A stretch of 55,280 bases of DNA from a virus. Below, one piece after another: positions 1 through 7,315 of the stretch. The notes under the pieces are model-generated. The model was not told where the DNA came from. It did no database searches and saw only the letters and a program-made list of their open reading frames with translations. Position 1 is the first letter of the stretch. Every line of letters begins with the position of its first letter. The position numbers were made by a program, and so were the translations under genes. Where the stretch lies: positions 1-55,280 of the IMG/VR virus record IMGVR_UViG_3300033273_000069. One strand, given 5' to 3'.

Positions 1-429
1 ATACTTGCACGCGATCTCGCGTCGCAAGGGCTGCATCGTGCGTCAATGGCGCACGAGGACAGTCGCAAAGCACTCGATGAACTGAGACACGCAGTCAACA
101 TGTTTGACGCGATCCTGTTCGACAAGCCGATGGTGCACGATGAACCCGAGGATGCGACGCCGATCCCCGATCTTCCCGACCTACCCGAAAGGGCGCAAGG
201 GCCAGCCTTACACCACATGAAGGATGGGATACACGTTTATTCGTTCATCGACAACATAGGTGTCGTGATCAACTCGCGTCGTCACCTAGACTACGACGAC
301 CTTGATGCGCTGTACGAAGATGCGCACACGATGTACGGGCTGCGGTTGACCAAGGTGCCGTCACACAACGGGCACCTATATCGCGACCCGAACACAGCCA
401 ATTTCAGTTACACGGAGGATAACGCATGA
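1..429 (+). CDS. Unknown early protein, 3' part of a gene spanning the map junction
   Basis: The frame is open from base 1 to the stop at 427-429. The first internal ATG at 46 has no ribosome-binding site, so 46 is probably not the start. The frame matches exactly the ATG at 55257, whose eight codons run to the last base of the window and which is preceded by AAAGGAG. Joined across the ends, the product is about 150 residues. I recognise no family. The middle is acidic and proline-rich (residues about 60-75), and the rest looks soluble. It leads the plus-strand cassette, and its TGA overlaps the next ATG. The junction reading is an inference from frame continuity. Confidence 0.6.
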   Translation: MLARDLASQGLHRASMAHEDSRKALDELRHAVNMFDAILFDKPMVHDEPEDATPIPDLPDLPERAQGPALHHMKDGIHVYSFIDNIGVVINSRRHLDYDDLDALYEDAHTMYGLRLTKVPSHNGHLYRDPNTANFSYTEDNA

Positions 430-701
430 GAGTAAACCCATTTCGACCAGTCGAAATCCGATACGGCGCCCCATTGGGGCGCGACGGAGGTCGCAAAGCA
501 ATCGACCCAACCAAGCGTATATGCGCACGTTGGGGGTACGGATGCGAAGGATACGACAGTGGTGGTGCCTATTGGGGCGCACCACAAAATATCTGGGCAG
601 TCTGGAATGCAGGCGACCACGAAACAATCAAGTACATACGCGCATGGGACAGAGCCGATGCGCTGAAACAAGCACTCAAAACTACGGAGGATAACACATG
701 A
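426..701 (+). CDS. Unknown small early protein (91 aa)
   Basis: ATG at 426 overlaps the preceding stop (ATGA) and follows the ribosome-binding site GGAGG at good spacing. The product is 91 residues, basic at the N-terminus and unusually rich in Gly, Trp and Tyr in the middle (GYGCEGYDSGGAYWGAP). No family was recognised and there is no signal peptide or membrane segment. Tight coupling on both sides indicates cotranslation with the neighbouring cassette genes. Such short Trp-rich early phage proteins often target host factors, but nothing in the sequence shows this here. Confidence 0.7.
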   Translation: MRVNPFRPVEIRYGAPLGRDGGRKAIDPTKRICARWGYGCEGYDSGGAYWGAPQNIWAVWNAGDHETIKYIRAWDRADALKQALKTTEDNT

Positions 702-904
702 ATACGTACGAGAGATGGGAGCGCCAGTGGTTTGCGCTCCACGCCGACCATTGCCTGCACCGACTAGGCGATCATGGCGACAAAGAAGCAGCGCAAGACA
801 CAGCATTCGACCTTGGATTAGGCGAGTGCATAATCATTGACGCAGACGAAGCAGCGCAATGGGAAGCAGTAATCACACATGTAAAAAAGGAGACACAATC
901 ATGA
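698..904 (+). CDS. Unknown small early protein (68 aa)
   Basis: ATG at 698 overlaps the stop of the upstream gene and follows the same ACGGAGGATAACNC leader that precedes the gene before it. This suggests duplicated translation-initiation regions within the cassette. The 68-residue product is acidic and His/Trp-rich, with no recognisable domain. Its stop overlaps the next start (ATGA). It is supported as real by coupling and ribosome-binding site rather than by homology. Confidence 0.65.
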   Translation: MNTYERWERQWFALHADHCLHRLGDHGDKEAAQDTAFDLGLGECIIIDADEAAQWEAVITHVKKETQS

Positions 905-1068
905 AGTACACAGTAAGCGTAACGCTTTGTGAAGAAGTACACGAAGCAGACACACCCAAGGAGGCGAAACAGGCGTTCATACGCAACTTCGTGCTTGGCG
1001 ATCTCGCCTACGGCAACTGGAAAATCGAAGTGAAGGAGGTGAAGCATGACACCACAGACATGCAATGA
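901..1068 (+). CDS. Unknown small early protein (55 aa)
   Basis: The chosen start is ATG 901, which follows AAAAAGGAG at proper spacing and overlaps the upstream stop as ATGA. An in-frame upstream start at 859 lies inside the previous gene without a ribosome-binding site. The 55-residue product begins MKYTVSVTLCEEVHEADTPK and reads as a short beta-strand followed by a helix (KEAKQAFIRNFV). This resembles small phage proteins with a strand-helix-strand core, but no family can be named. Its 3' end overlaps the next gene by 23 bases. Confidence 0.65.
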   Translation: MKYTVSVTLCEEVHEADTPKEAKQAFIRNFVLGDLAYGNWKIEVKEVKHDTTDMQ

Positions 1069-1279
1069 CTGCGGCGATAGCGTCGCATGGGGCAGCGGTA
1101 AATTCGTGAACCGCGTACCCGCAGACGATGGTTGGATGTGCGCTGATTGCCAAGCAATCGAGTGCGACAACTGCGATACGCCCACGATTGAGTGGGGCCA
1201 CCCGAAGCACGACAACACACAGGTATGGTGCTGTGATTGCTTGGATGAACACAACGCATGGGAGGAAGAAAATGCCTAA
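1046..1279 (+). CDS. Small zinc-binding-like protein with four CxxC pairs (77 aa)
   Basis: ATG 1046 follows GAAGGAGGTGAAGC, a strong ribosome-binding site lying inside the end of the preceding gene. The 77-residue product has CNDC (residues 6-9), CADC (about 32-35), CDNC (about 40-43) and a CCDC near 61-64, enough cysteines for two zinc knuckles. The C-terminus is acidic. Treble-clef or ribbon-type small phage proteins commonly bind nucleic acid or a host enzyme, and which applies here cannot be told. The zinc assignment is inferred from the Cys pairs alone. Confidence 0.65.
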   Translation: MTPQTCNDCGDSVAWGSGKFVNRVPADDGWMCADCQAIECDNCDTPTIEWGHPKHDNTQVWCCDCLDEHNAWEEENA

Positions 1280-1478
1280 AGTGAGATCATACGCGATCAT
1301 GGAGATCGACTTGGAATGGGAGGGTCACGTACCCGACGACGTACCCGAAGATGAGCGTTGGCTCTGGATCAAAGAAAACGTGGACGGTGGCGAGTTCACC
1401 GACACGCAATGCGGATCGTGGACATGGGGTCACGATGTTGACGTCATCGAGGACGATCCACCCGCAGCCACGGAGTAA
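1272..1478 (+). CDS. Unknown small acidic early protein (68 aa)
   Basis: ATG 1272 overlaps the end of the zinc-finger-like gene and follows GGAGGAAGAA, so this start is preferred to the upstream in-frame ATG at 1128 that lies inside the previous gene. The 68-residue product is strongly acidic and Trp-rich (WEGHVPDDVPEDERWLWI, CGSWTWGHDVDVIEDD). Its overall charge suggests a possible DNA mimic or protein-binding role, but this is speculation. No family was recognised. Confidence 0.65.
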   Translation: MPKVRSYAIMEIDLEWEGHVPDDVPEDERWLWIKENVDGGEFTDTQCGSWTWGHDVDVIEDDPPAATE

Positions 1479-1507
1479 CATGTAGGCATAGGTAAGGAGG
1501 TTACACT

Positions 1508-1867
1508 ATGAAGCCTGCACTATTTGTTTTCGCCGACGATCATGGAAGCAACTGCGTTTACGTACACAAGTGCGACGACGACCTAGCTTACGACATGATT
1601 ACCCGAACAGTGACGCACGAATGGGCACCAAGCATGGAGCAGTTTGATCCAAGCGAGTACACAGCCCTGTTCGTAGTGGCGAACAAGAAAGCCCCATTCG
1701 ATATGATCGTGACTGGTAAGTTCGATGAAACCAGTGACGACTACGCTGACATCGAAGCCGTGTACGAGATCGGCAAGACGAGGGATGGCAAAGCGATCCG
1801 CGTCTTAGCCGTGAGCAACGAGCAAGACACAGCGATCTGGGAACTACGAAAGATGGTTCTCCACTAA
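1508..1867 (+). CDS. Unknown early protein (119 aa)
   Basis: ATG 1508 follows AAGGAGGTTACACT, an excellent ribosome-binding site. The product of 119 residues is acidic and soluble with no signal peptide. The first strand MKPALFVFADDHGSN and the pattern of alternating strands suggest a small alpha/beta fold, but I recognise no family. It is the last gene of the short-gene cassette. A 9-bp-stem hairpin and a fresh promoter follow before the CobS-like gene. Confidence 0.7.
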   Translation: MKPALFVFADDHGSNCVYVHKCDDDLAYDMITRTVTHEWAPSMEQFDPSEYTALFVVANKKAPFDMIVTGKFDETSDDYADIEAVYEIGKTRDGKAIRVLAVSNEQDTAIWELRKMVLH

Positions 1868-1886
1868 CTCTACACGTACGCCCGAC

Positions 1887-1907
1887 CAGAATATCAAAGA
1901 TATTCTG
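1887..1907. promoter_or_regulatory. Perfect inverted repeat, 9-bp arms, 3-nt loop
   Basis: CAGAATATC and GATATTCTG are separated by AAA. It lies after the stop of the small-gene cassette and about 70 bases upstream of the cobS-like promoter. There is no T-run on either side, so an intrinsic terminator is less likely than an operator or an mRNA 3' stabilising hairpin. Confidence 0.5.
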
Positions 1908-1973
1908 AGGAACTTAGAGCTATGGATTTCGGCATTCCGCCGAGGTCTGTTTTCTGCTGTCCGCAGATTAAAC

Positions 1974-2002
1974 TTGACACATCGTACGTTGTGTCGGATA
2001 CA
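1974..2002 (+). promoter_or_regulatory. Sigma70-like promoter with internal near-palindromic operator
   Basis: TTGACA (1974-1979) is a perfect -35 box. It is followed after 17 bases by GATACA (1997-2002), a plausible -10. The sequence from 1976 to 1995 is a near-perfect 20-bp palindrome (GACACA, T, CGTACG, T, TGTGTC; only the two bases flanking the centre fail to pair). It lies between the two boxes and is a candidate operator. The promoter would serve the CobS/CobT-like genes. Confidence 0.6.
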
Positions 2003-2030
2003 CTACAACCTGACAACCATGAGGTATCAA

Positions 2031-3614
2031 ATGTCAAACTCAACAGTTACAGTTCAAGAAATCCTTAACACCCACAATGCTCGTGATACGCAGCGTATCC
2101 TACGAGACTACATCGTCCACGAAACCCGTCACTTCCATGACGAGTGGGCGGCTATTGTCGAGGCAGCCAAGAACTCTCGGCTCGTCAATCATGATCACCC
2201 AAACTCTCGCAAGATGCGTAGCGTAAGCCAGTCGCAGATACTGGATCGCATGAACGTGGACGCGTTGGCTATCATGATTAACCTGATGAACGAGGGTGAC
2301 TACGCAGAAGCACTGGAAACACTCAAGTTCCAGTTCGAACACAGAGGCGTAGATCACATCACGATCTGGCCCTTCTACTTAGAAGCGCCCGACCTTGATC
2401 ACGTTGTGTTGAACGTAGACGCGGACGACGTAACGCCCGACACCGATGGTGAGGCCGAGGCGGAGCCAGAGGCCGAGCCTTCTGGTGCGTACAACGTGAA
2501 GGACGATATTGCGTCGGCTGCGAACGTGTTGCTACGTGCCGCAACCAATGGCGAGATGGACGATCTGCAAGCGTTGCTCGATGAGGTCGTGGAGCTACGC
2601 AACAAGCCTAGCTTCGCACCGCTTCCACAGGTGCAAGCGTCTGGTACGATCCCATTCGGTGCACCCATACGCAAGAATGCGCAAGAGGTGTTCGGCATCG
2701 ACAGCGAACTGCTCGACTTCGACATCAACACGTACGAGTGGGACGGTGACAATCCGTTGGTGCCACGCAAGGACGAGAACTACATCTTCAACGTGGACAA
2801 TCTGCACGACGTGTTGTGGGCCAAAGAGAACGGCGAGAACGCATGGCTGACTGGTCACACTGGCACAGGCAAGTCCACGTTCATCGCTCAAGTCTGTGCG
2901 TACACTGGCTACATGATGGTGCGTGTCAACATGGACAGTGCGATTGAACGCCCTGACTTCGTTGGTTCGATGGCTGTCACGACCGATGATGATGGCAACA
3001 CAGTCACACGGTTCAAGGACGGCATCTTGCCCAAGGCGATGCAGCAACCATGCGTGTTGTTGCTTGACGAGATAGATGCTGTACGCGCTGACATCGCATA
3101 CGTGATGCAGCCTGTCCTTGAGGGTCAGCCGTTGCGCTTGCTTGAGGATGGTGGTCGTGTGGTTCACCCACATCCTGACTTCCACATCGTCGCTACTGCC
3201 AACACCACTGGTGCAGGCGATAGCTCGGGCATGTACGCAAGTGCGGTCAAGGTTCAGTCTCGTGCGCTTATCAACCGCTTCAGCACGTTCGTCAGTGTGG
3301 GCTACCTACCCATCGACGACGAGATGCAGTTGGTTCGCAATGCTGCGCCCAACATCAGCGACGAAGCGATGGGCATGATCAAAGACTTCGTGAGTACGTA
3401 CCGCTTGGGCTTCCACGATGGAACGATTGCGACACCCATCTCGCCTCGTAACACCACCACGATTGGCAAGTACGTGAGCAGCATCGAGGGCCGTGTCGGT
3501 GCGACCGATGCAGTACGTCGTGCGCTCAACATGAACGTGATGCTGACCGTCGATGAGGGCGACGCCATTGCCGTGACAGGCATCATGGATCGCATCTCTG
3601 GTCAACCATTCTAA
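2031..3614 (+). CDS. cobS: CobS-like MoxR-family AAA+ ATPase
   Basis: The start chosen is ATG 2031, preceded by GAGG at 6-base spacing. A longer frame to 1974 would start inside the promoter. The 527-residue protein has an N-terminal region of about 180 residues with an acidic linker (EAEAEPEAEP), then an AAA+ core with Walker A GHTGTGKST (275-283) and Walker B CVLLLDEIDAV (D346, E347). The following ATANTTGAGDSSGMY and RALINRF segments match the CobS subunit of cobaltochelatase closely. In bacteria CobS works with CobT and CobN to insert cobalt into hydrogenobyrinate diamide, and MoxR relatives act as chaperones with VWA partners. The next gene supplies the VWA partner. Whether it is a chelatase subunit or a chaperone is unresolved. 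Confidence 0.9.
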   Translation: MSNSTVTVQEILNTHNARDTQRILRDYIVHETRHFHDEWAAIVEAAKNSRLVNHDHPNSRKMRSVSQSQILDRMNVDALAIMINLMNEGDYAEALETLKFQFEHRGVDHITIWPFYLEAPDLDHVVLNVDADDVTPDTDGEAEAEPEAEPSGAYNVKDDIASAANVLLRAATNGEMDDLQALLDEVVELRNKPSFAPLPQVQASGTIPFGAPIRKNAQEVFGIDSELLDFDINTYEWDGDNPLVPRKDENYIFNVDNLHDVLWAKENGENAWLTGHTGTGKSTFIAQVCAYTGYMMVRVNMDSAIERPDFVGSMAVTTDDDGNTVTRFKDGILPKAMQQPCVLLLDEIDAVRADIAYVMQPVLEGQPLRLLEDGGRVVHPHPDFHIVATANTTGAGDSSGMYASAVKVQSRALINRFSTFVSVGYLPIDDEMQLVRNAAPNISDEAMGMIKDFVSTYRLGFHDGTIATPISPRNTTTIGKYVSSIEGRVGATDAVRRALNMNVMLTVDEGDAIAVTGIMDRISGQPF

Positions 3615-3642
3615 TCAATCTCAACATTCACAGGAGACACAC

Positions 3643-5622
3643 ATGTTTTCACAAAATTCAGTATCCGCATTGGCGACAGAGTTGGAAAAACTTTCTCGCA
3701 TCATGGGTGGCAAAGACATACGTACCCAGTTCAAGGGCGACCGTGCGTTCACCGATGGTAAGTTCATCAATGTTCCTGCGATGGACTTGACCGCCGAGCT
3801 TGACCCTACCCACCAAGCAATCATGCGTGGCTACCACATACATGAGGTCAGCCACGTAACAGACACAGACTTTGGCATGTTCCAGAAGCGTGGCATCAAC
3901 AAGATCAAGAGCATCTGGAACTGTTCCGAGGATGTGTTCGTAGAACGCAAGGCGATCCAGAAGTTTGCGGGTGCCCGCAAGAATTTGCAGGAGACAGTGC
4001 AACACGTACTGGCGAACGAGCAACAGTTCCGCAAGGACAATCCTGATCACCCACAGGTCAAGCGTACACGTTGGTGGTCTGAGATACCCTACGCTGCGCT
4101 TCAGCAAGCACGTAAGCAGATGGGGTACGAGAGCGAGGCACTTGATGAGTACCTGTCGGGCTTACCCAAGGAGTTGGCTCGTGAGGCTCGCAAGTTTGCC
4201 AAGCGTATGATCGAGGCTGACAGCAGCGAGGAAGCAGTGAAGGTTGCTCGTGCCATGAAGCGACGCATGGACAAGTTGGGTACACCCGAGGAAGAGCAGC
4301 AAGAGCAGCAGCAAGACGGTGGCATGGCTACGTCATCAGACGATGGACAGCAGCAAGGCGATGGTGGCGACGACAACACCAACGACGAGACTGACGACGA
4401 CGGTGACGAGCAAGGCGATGGCAATCGTACGAACGACGACGACAGCGACGGCGATGATGAAGGCGACGACGGCAGCGGCAGCGGCAGCGGTGACGGCGAC
4501 GAGGACACTGACGACGACGGCAGCGACGACAGTGGCAGCGACGGCGACGCTGATGGTGACGACGGTGGCGACGGTGATGCTGACGAGGACTTCGACCTTG
4601 AGGCTGCGCAAAATCGTGCCGACGAGGCAATGCAGGAACTGTTTGGCAAGTACAACACAGGCACGAGCGACATCAACCAGAACCTTGCACCAATCTTTCG
4701 TACGCATGTCGAGTATTGGGATTACCTACATGACTTGTACCACAATACACCCAACACGAAAGAGGCTCGTGAGTTAGCTGACGTTTGGCGTCAAGAGGTG
4801 ATAGATATTACTGCCAGACAAGCTGCGAAAGAGCACACAAACGATGCCAAGCGGTTAATCAGTGACGATGTACGCCAGTACAGCGCACGACTTGCTCGGT
4901 TGTTGTTGGCGCAGGAAGATCGTCGTAATGAGGGCGGTTACGCAAGCGGTCGCATTGATCGTCGTCGGTTGAGCCAGTTGGTTGCAGGCAACACCAATGT
5001 GTTTGCACGTCCACATGTGACACGTACGAGCGAGACACGCATCATGATTGCGGTCGATGGTTCGGGCAGCATGAATGCATCACGAACAAGACAGGCAATA
5101 CTCGCAATCAATTCGTGCCTTGGTCGTGCAGGGGTCAAGTTCGATATTGTCGAGTGGACGCAGACCACACTCAGAAGAGGCAAAGGGAACACAGCCCGAA
5201 ACAATACTGGCCTGATCTATCACAAGACTGCGAGTGATAGCTGGCGCACGATTGACACTGAGTTTGACTTCCAACCCGTCGGTGGCAGTACGCCCACGTA
5301 CTCTGCGATACTGTCGGTGTCACGCATCATGGCTGAGTGGACTGAGCCTCGTCGCATCTGTTTGTTCGTGACTGATGGGGTGCCGAACGGTTGGACAGTC
5401 GGTGAAGGCGAGGCTGTTGGTGAGCACGTAAGTGCCATGCGCAAGGCCGACATCGAAGTGTACGGCATTGGGATCGGCACCAACTGCAATATCACCCAGA
5501 AGATCATGACGGATATGTTTGACACGCACGTTGTGCATACCGACTTTGAGAAACTTGGCGAGACGATGCTTGGCGGCATCGAGCGCCTATTGATTGCAGA
5601 GGGTCACGCTCATGCCGCGTGA
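3643..5622 (+). CDS. cobT: CobT-like VWA-domain protein
   Basis: ATG 3643 follows CAGGAGACACAC. The 659-residue product has an N-terminal helical domain containing HEVSH (67-71, an HExxH-like motif seen in this family). A very acidic Asp/Gly/Ser repeat stretch follows at about residues 230-325, then a C-terminal von Willebrand A domain. The MIDAS residues are visible: DGSGSMN (D472, S474, S476), the Thr of GGSTPTYS and the Asp of FVTDGVPNGW. This matches CobT, the metal-binding partner of CobS. Directly downstream of the CobS-like ATPase, it probably forms the same ring complex. The low-complexity acidic linker is encoded by GAC/GGC-rich repeats that create long antisense frames. Those are shadows. 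Confidence 0.88.
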   Translation: MFSQNSVSALATELEKLSRIMGGKDIRTQFKGDRAFTDGKFINVPAMDLTAELDPTHQAIMRGYHIHEVSHVTDTDFGMFQKRGINKIKSIWNCSEDVFVERKAIQKFAGARKNLQETVQHVLANEQQFRKDNPDHPQVKRTRWWSEIPYAALQQARKQMGYESEALDEYLSGLPKELAREARKFAKRMIEADSSEEAVKVARAMKRRMDKLGTPEEEQQEQQQDGGMATSSDDGQQQGDGGDDNTNDETDDDGDEQGDGNRTNDDDSDGDDEGDDGSGSGSGDGDEDTDDDGSDDSGSDGDADGDDGGDGDADEDFDLEAAQNRADEAMQELFGKYNTGTSDINQNLAPIFRTHVEYWDYLHDLYHNTPNTKEARELADVWRQEVIDITARQAAKEHTNDAKRLISDDVRQYSARLARLLLAQEDRRNEGGYASGRIDRRRLSQLVAGNTNVFARPHVTRTSETRIMIAVDGSGSMNASRTRQAILAINSCLGRAGVKFDIVEWTQTTLRRGKGNTARNNTGLIYHKTASDSWRTIDTEFDFQPVGGSTPTYSAILSVSRIMAEWTEPRRICLFVTDGVPNGWTVGEGEAVGEHVSAMRKADIEVYGIGIGTNCNITQKIMTDMFDTHVVHTDFEKLGETMLGGIERLLIAEGHAHAA

Positions 5623-5932
5623 CCTGAAGCTACCCACCCGCTTTGATCACAAGGTTTCACCCAAGATGAAACGCGAATGGTATCGGCTGGCTGATGGCTG
5701 GCGACCCCATTCGTGGTGGTGGCATGTGGCGTACGTCATCCGTCTAAAGCGCGTACGCCACGCAGATGAAGAAAAGATCACCCGCATAATGCGGTTGGTC
5801 GATCAACAACTTCCACATCTACAGGAGGATTACACCCGTGGAGGCAATAACACAAGCAGTGCTCTGCCTAGCTATGAACGTATATCACGAGGCGAGATCA
5901 GAGGATATGTTGGGACAACTCGCCGTGGCTGA
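5612..5932 (+). CDS. Unknown protein overlapping both neighbours (106 aa)
   Basis: ATG 5612 lies within the last codons of the CobT-like gene, behind GAGGG at moderate spacing. A TTG start at 5594 is possible but has no ribosome-binding site. The N-terminal 75 residues look genuine: basic and Trp-rich (WYRLADGWRPHSWWWHVAYVIRL), possibly a short amphipathic or membrane-associating segment. The last 30 residues overlap the next gene by 95 bases and look unstructured. Coupled translation with its neighbours is likely. No family was recognised. Confidence 0.5.
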   Translation: MPRDLKLPTRFDHKVSPKMKREWYRLADGWRPHSWWWHVAYVIRLKRVRHADEEKITRIMRLVDQQLPHLQEDYTRGGNNTSSALPSYERISRGEIRGYVGTTRRG

Positions 5933-6230
5933 AGTCACGCTCAATCGAGTAGAGAGCGAGAGGTATCCCGACAACATATGCGACGTCGTGTGGCAGCGGA
6001 AACAATTTTCGTGGACGCATGACGGCAAGAGCGATGTTCCCAGGGACAAAGTTGCCTGGGAACGAGCGCTGTACGTAGCACGTATAGCAATCGAAACCGA
6101 GGACATGGCAGTGGTTGGCGATGGTGTCACTCACTACCACGCCGAGTACGTAACGCCGTACTGGACGACATCCTACACGAGAGTTGCCAAAGTAGGCAGC
6201 CACATTTTCTACAAGCGAGGACAGACATGA
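5838..6230 (+). CDS. SleB-type cell wall hydrolase (Hydrolase_2 family)
   Basis: Starts with GTG 5838 behind AGGAGG at 9-base spacing. The 130-residue product contains the family signature from residue 8: CLAMNVYHEARSEDMLGQ, VAEVTLNRV, YPDNICDVVWQRKQFSWT, and the C-terminal THYHAEYVTPYW and VGSHIFYK. The E of HEAR is the expected catalytic acid of these lytic-transglycosylase/amidase-like enzymes. There is no signal peptide, so export would need a holin-like route, or the enzyme acts from the virion. It lies in the early-type plus-strand block, far from the amidase and spanin genes, which is unusual for a lysis function. Confidence 0.85.
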   Translation: MEAITQAVLCLAMNVYHEARSEDMLGQLAVAEVTLNRVESERYPDNICDVVWQRKQFSWTHDGKSDVPRDKVAWERALYVARIAIETEDMAVVGDGVTHYHAEYVTPYWTTSYTRVAKVGSHIFYKRGQT

Positions 6231-6394
6231 ACGACGCAGACAAAATTTTGAAGAGACTAGACCGTAAGCTGGAGCTTATGAAGATGGACGCGAAAGCGAA
6301 AGGCGATGCGGTCAAGTACGACATTGATGAATGCCTTACACTTGTGAGTATGCTTGAGCGTACTGTTAATCGTACGGTTGGAGAGCAGCAATGA
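6227..6394 (+). CDS. Small helical protein (55 aa)
   Basis: ATG 6227 overlaps the hydrolase stop (ATGA) and follows GAGGACAGAC. Its own TGA at 6392-6394 overlaps the next ATG at 6391. The 55-residue product is highly charged and almost all predicted helix, with heptad-like Leu/Ile spacing (ILKRLDRKLELMKMDAKAK, LTLVSMLERTV), so it probably forms a coiled coil. Double ATGA coupling strongly supports it as a gene despite its size. Confidence 0.65.
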   Translation: MNDADKILKRLDRKLELMKMDAKAKGDAVKYDIDECLTLVSMLERTVNRTVGEQQ

Positions 6395-6771
6395 CGGACT
6401 ACAATCAAGATGACGTCTTGCGCGAGAAGATTTTGGCGTTTGAACGCGAACAAGTGAAGAAGAAGTTACGGCCCCGACTGCCATGCGACATGGCAGGAAG
6501 GGAGCTTTCGTACAGCGAGAGGCAATCACAGGAGCGGTCGATTGAGAAGAAGGATCGACGCAACGACGTGTATAAGGAAATCCTGAATGTGATGGGCGAG
6601 ACTGAACTTCTGAACAGCAGGGATATTGCCAACCGTACAGTATACAACACCCAAACGGTTGCGAACTTTATGCGGTTCATGGTGAAGGAAGAATTGGTCG
6701 CGAAGATACCAAGATACGATAGCAATGGGAGCACTTGGGCGTACGTAAAGACTGGCAAGAAGGTGCGGTGA
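6391..6771 (+). CDS. Winged-helix-like DNA-binding protein (126 aa)
   Basis: ATG 6391 is coupled to the preceding stop and follows GGAGAGCAGC. The N-terminal half is highly charged helix. The C-terminal half has a winged-helix pattern: EILNVMGETELLNSRDIANRTVYNTQTVANFMRFMVKEELVAKI, followed by a hairpin-like YDSNGSTWAYVKTG. This resembles replication-initiator or transcriptional wHTH domains of phage early proteins, though no exact family is claimed. Its target may be the nearby early promoters or a partner in replication. Confidence 0.65.
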   Translation: MTDYNQDDVLREKILAFEREQVKKKLRPRLPCDMAGRELSYSERQSQERSIEKKDRRNDVYKEILNVMGETELLNSRDIANRTVYNTQTVANFMRFMVKEELVAKIPRYDSNGSTWAYVKTGKKVR

Positions 6772-6772
6772 T

Positions 6773-7051
6773 TTGAACGACGAACCTGAAATCAAATACG
6801 TACGCAAGAGATTGTACGTGACCGATGGCAAAGCCCCTGCTTTGAGCATCGACAAGGATGGCTACGTACGCTGCGGGATTACGGCGGACATGACCGAGAA
6901 TGACATGGTTGTACTGGGACTGACGCTCGCGTTGAAGAACAAGGACTGGAAGCAGATGCTGATCGAACGCGTGAAGGGCGAACTGGTTGGGGCTACGACA
7001 CCCACAAGCAGGGCAGCGAGAGTGATGAACTTGTTGAAGGGCGGCGACTAG
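6773..7051 (+). CDS. Unknown early protein with TTG start (92 aa)
   Basis: Begins with TTG 6773, one base after the preceding stop, with AAGGTG upstream. No ATG or GTG is available near the N-terminus. The 92-residue product has an N-terminal beta-rich segment (IKYVRKRLYVTDGKAPALSIDKDGYVRCGI) and a C-terminal amphipathic helix (DWKQMLIERVKGELV). No family was recognised. It is the last gene of the plus-strand block, and its stop codon lies inside the intrinsic terminator hairpin. Confidence 0.65.
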   Translation: MNDEPEIKYVRKRLYVTDGKAPALSIDKDGYVRCGITADMTENDMVVLGLTLALKNKDWKQMLIERVKGELVGATTPTSRAARVMNLLKGGD

Positions 7052-7064
7052 CCGCTCTTTTTTT
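7041..7064 (+). terminator. Rho-independent terminator of the early plus-strand block
   Basis: GCGGC, loop GACTA, GCCGC, then TC and seven T residues. The stem overlaps the TAG of the preceding gene. Confidence 0.85.
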
Positions 7065-7107
7065 GTATATACATTCGTGTATATGGGGGCACCCGAGAAG
7101 GCCCACG

Positions 7108-7143
7108 AAAAAATGGGGCGCTCAGTGACCAACTGAACGCCCC
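7108..7143 (-). terminator. Rho-independent terminator for the minus-strand block
   Basis: A 29-base hairpin (GGGGCG at 7115-7120 pairs with CGCCCC at 7138-7143, with inner TCAGT/ACTGA pairs) is followed on the minus strand by six T residues. It ends transcription arriving leftwards past 7316 and faces the plus-strand terminator at 7041. Confidence 0.75.
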
Positions 7144-7187
7144 GATAAAATACATTCCTGTTGCAACAAGAACGGTGCAGTCTCAGG

Positions 7188-7310
7188 GCCAAGGAGTGTA
7201 AACAGCCTTTACTACACTGACATGGTTGACGCACTCATGCCTTACGTTTGCAGGGAATGCCAAGCCCTGCGATGATTGATGCCCCTGTGAGGGACAATAG
7301 AGGGCATCAA
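7188..7310. other. Structured non-coding stretch with three further hairpins
   Basis: Between the convergent gene ends lie AGTGTAAA/TTTACTACACT (about 7194-7218), GCAGGG/CCCTGC (7250-7270) and TTGATGCCC/GGGCATCAA (7276-7310). None has a T-run or an open frame. It could be the structured 3' end of minus-strand mRNA or a small RNA. Confidence 0.4.
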
Positions 7311-7315
7311 TTCCA

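Noticed and set aside
4101-4777. Several long frames opposite the CobT-like gene
   Set aside because: They are antisense or out-of-frame shadows of the GAC/GGC-rich acidic linker and consist of Ser/Pro/Arg repeats.
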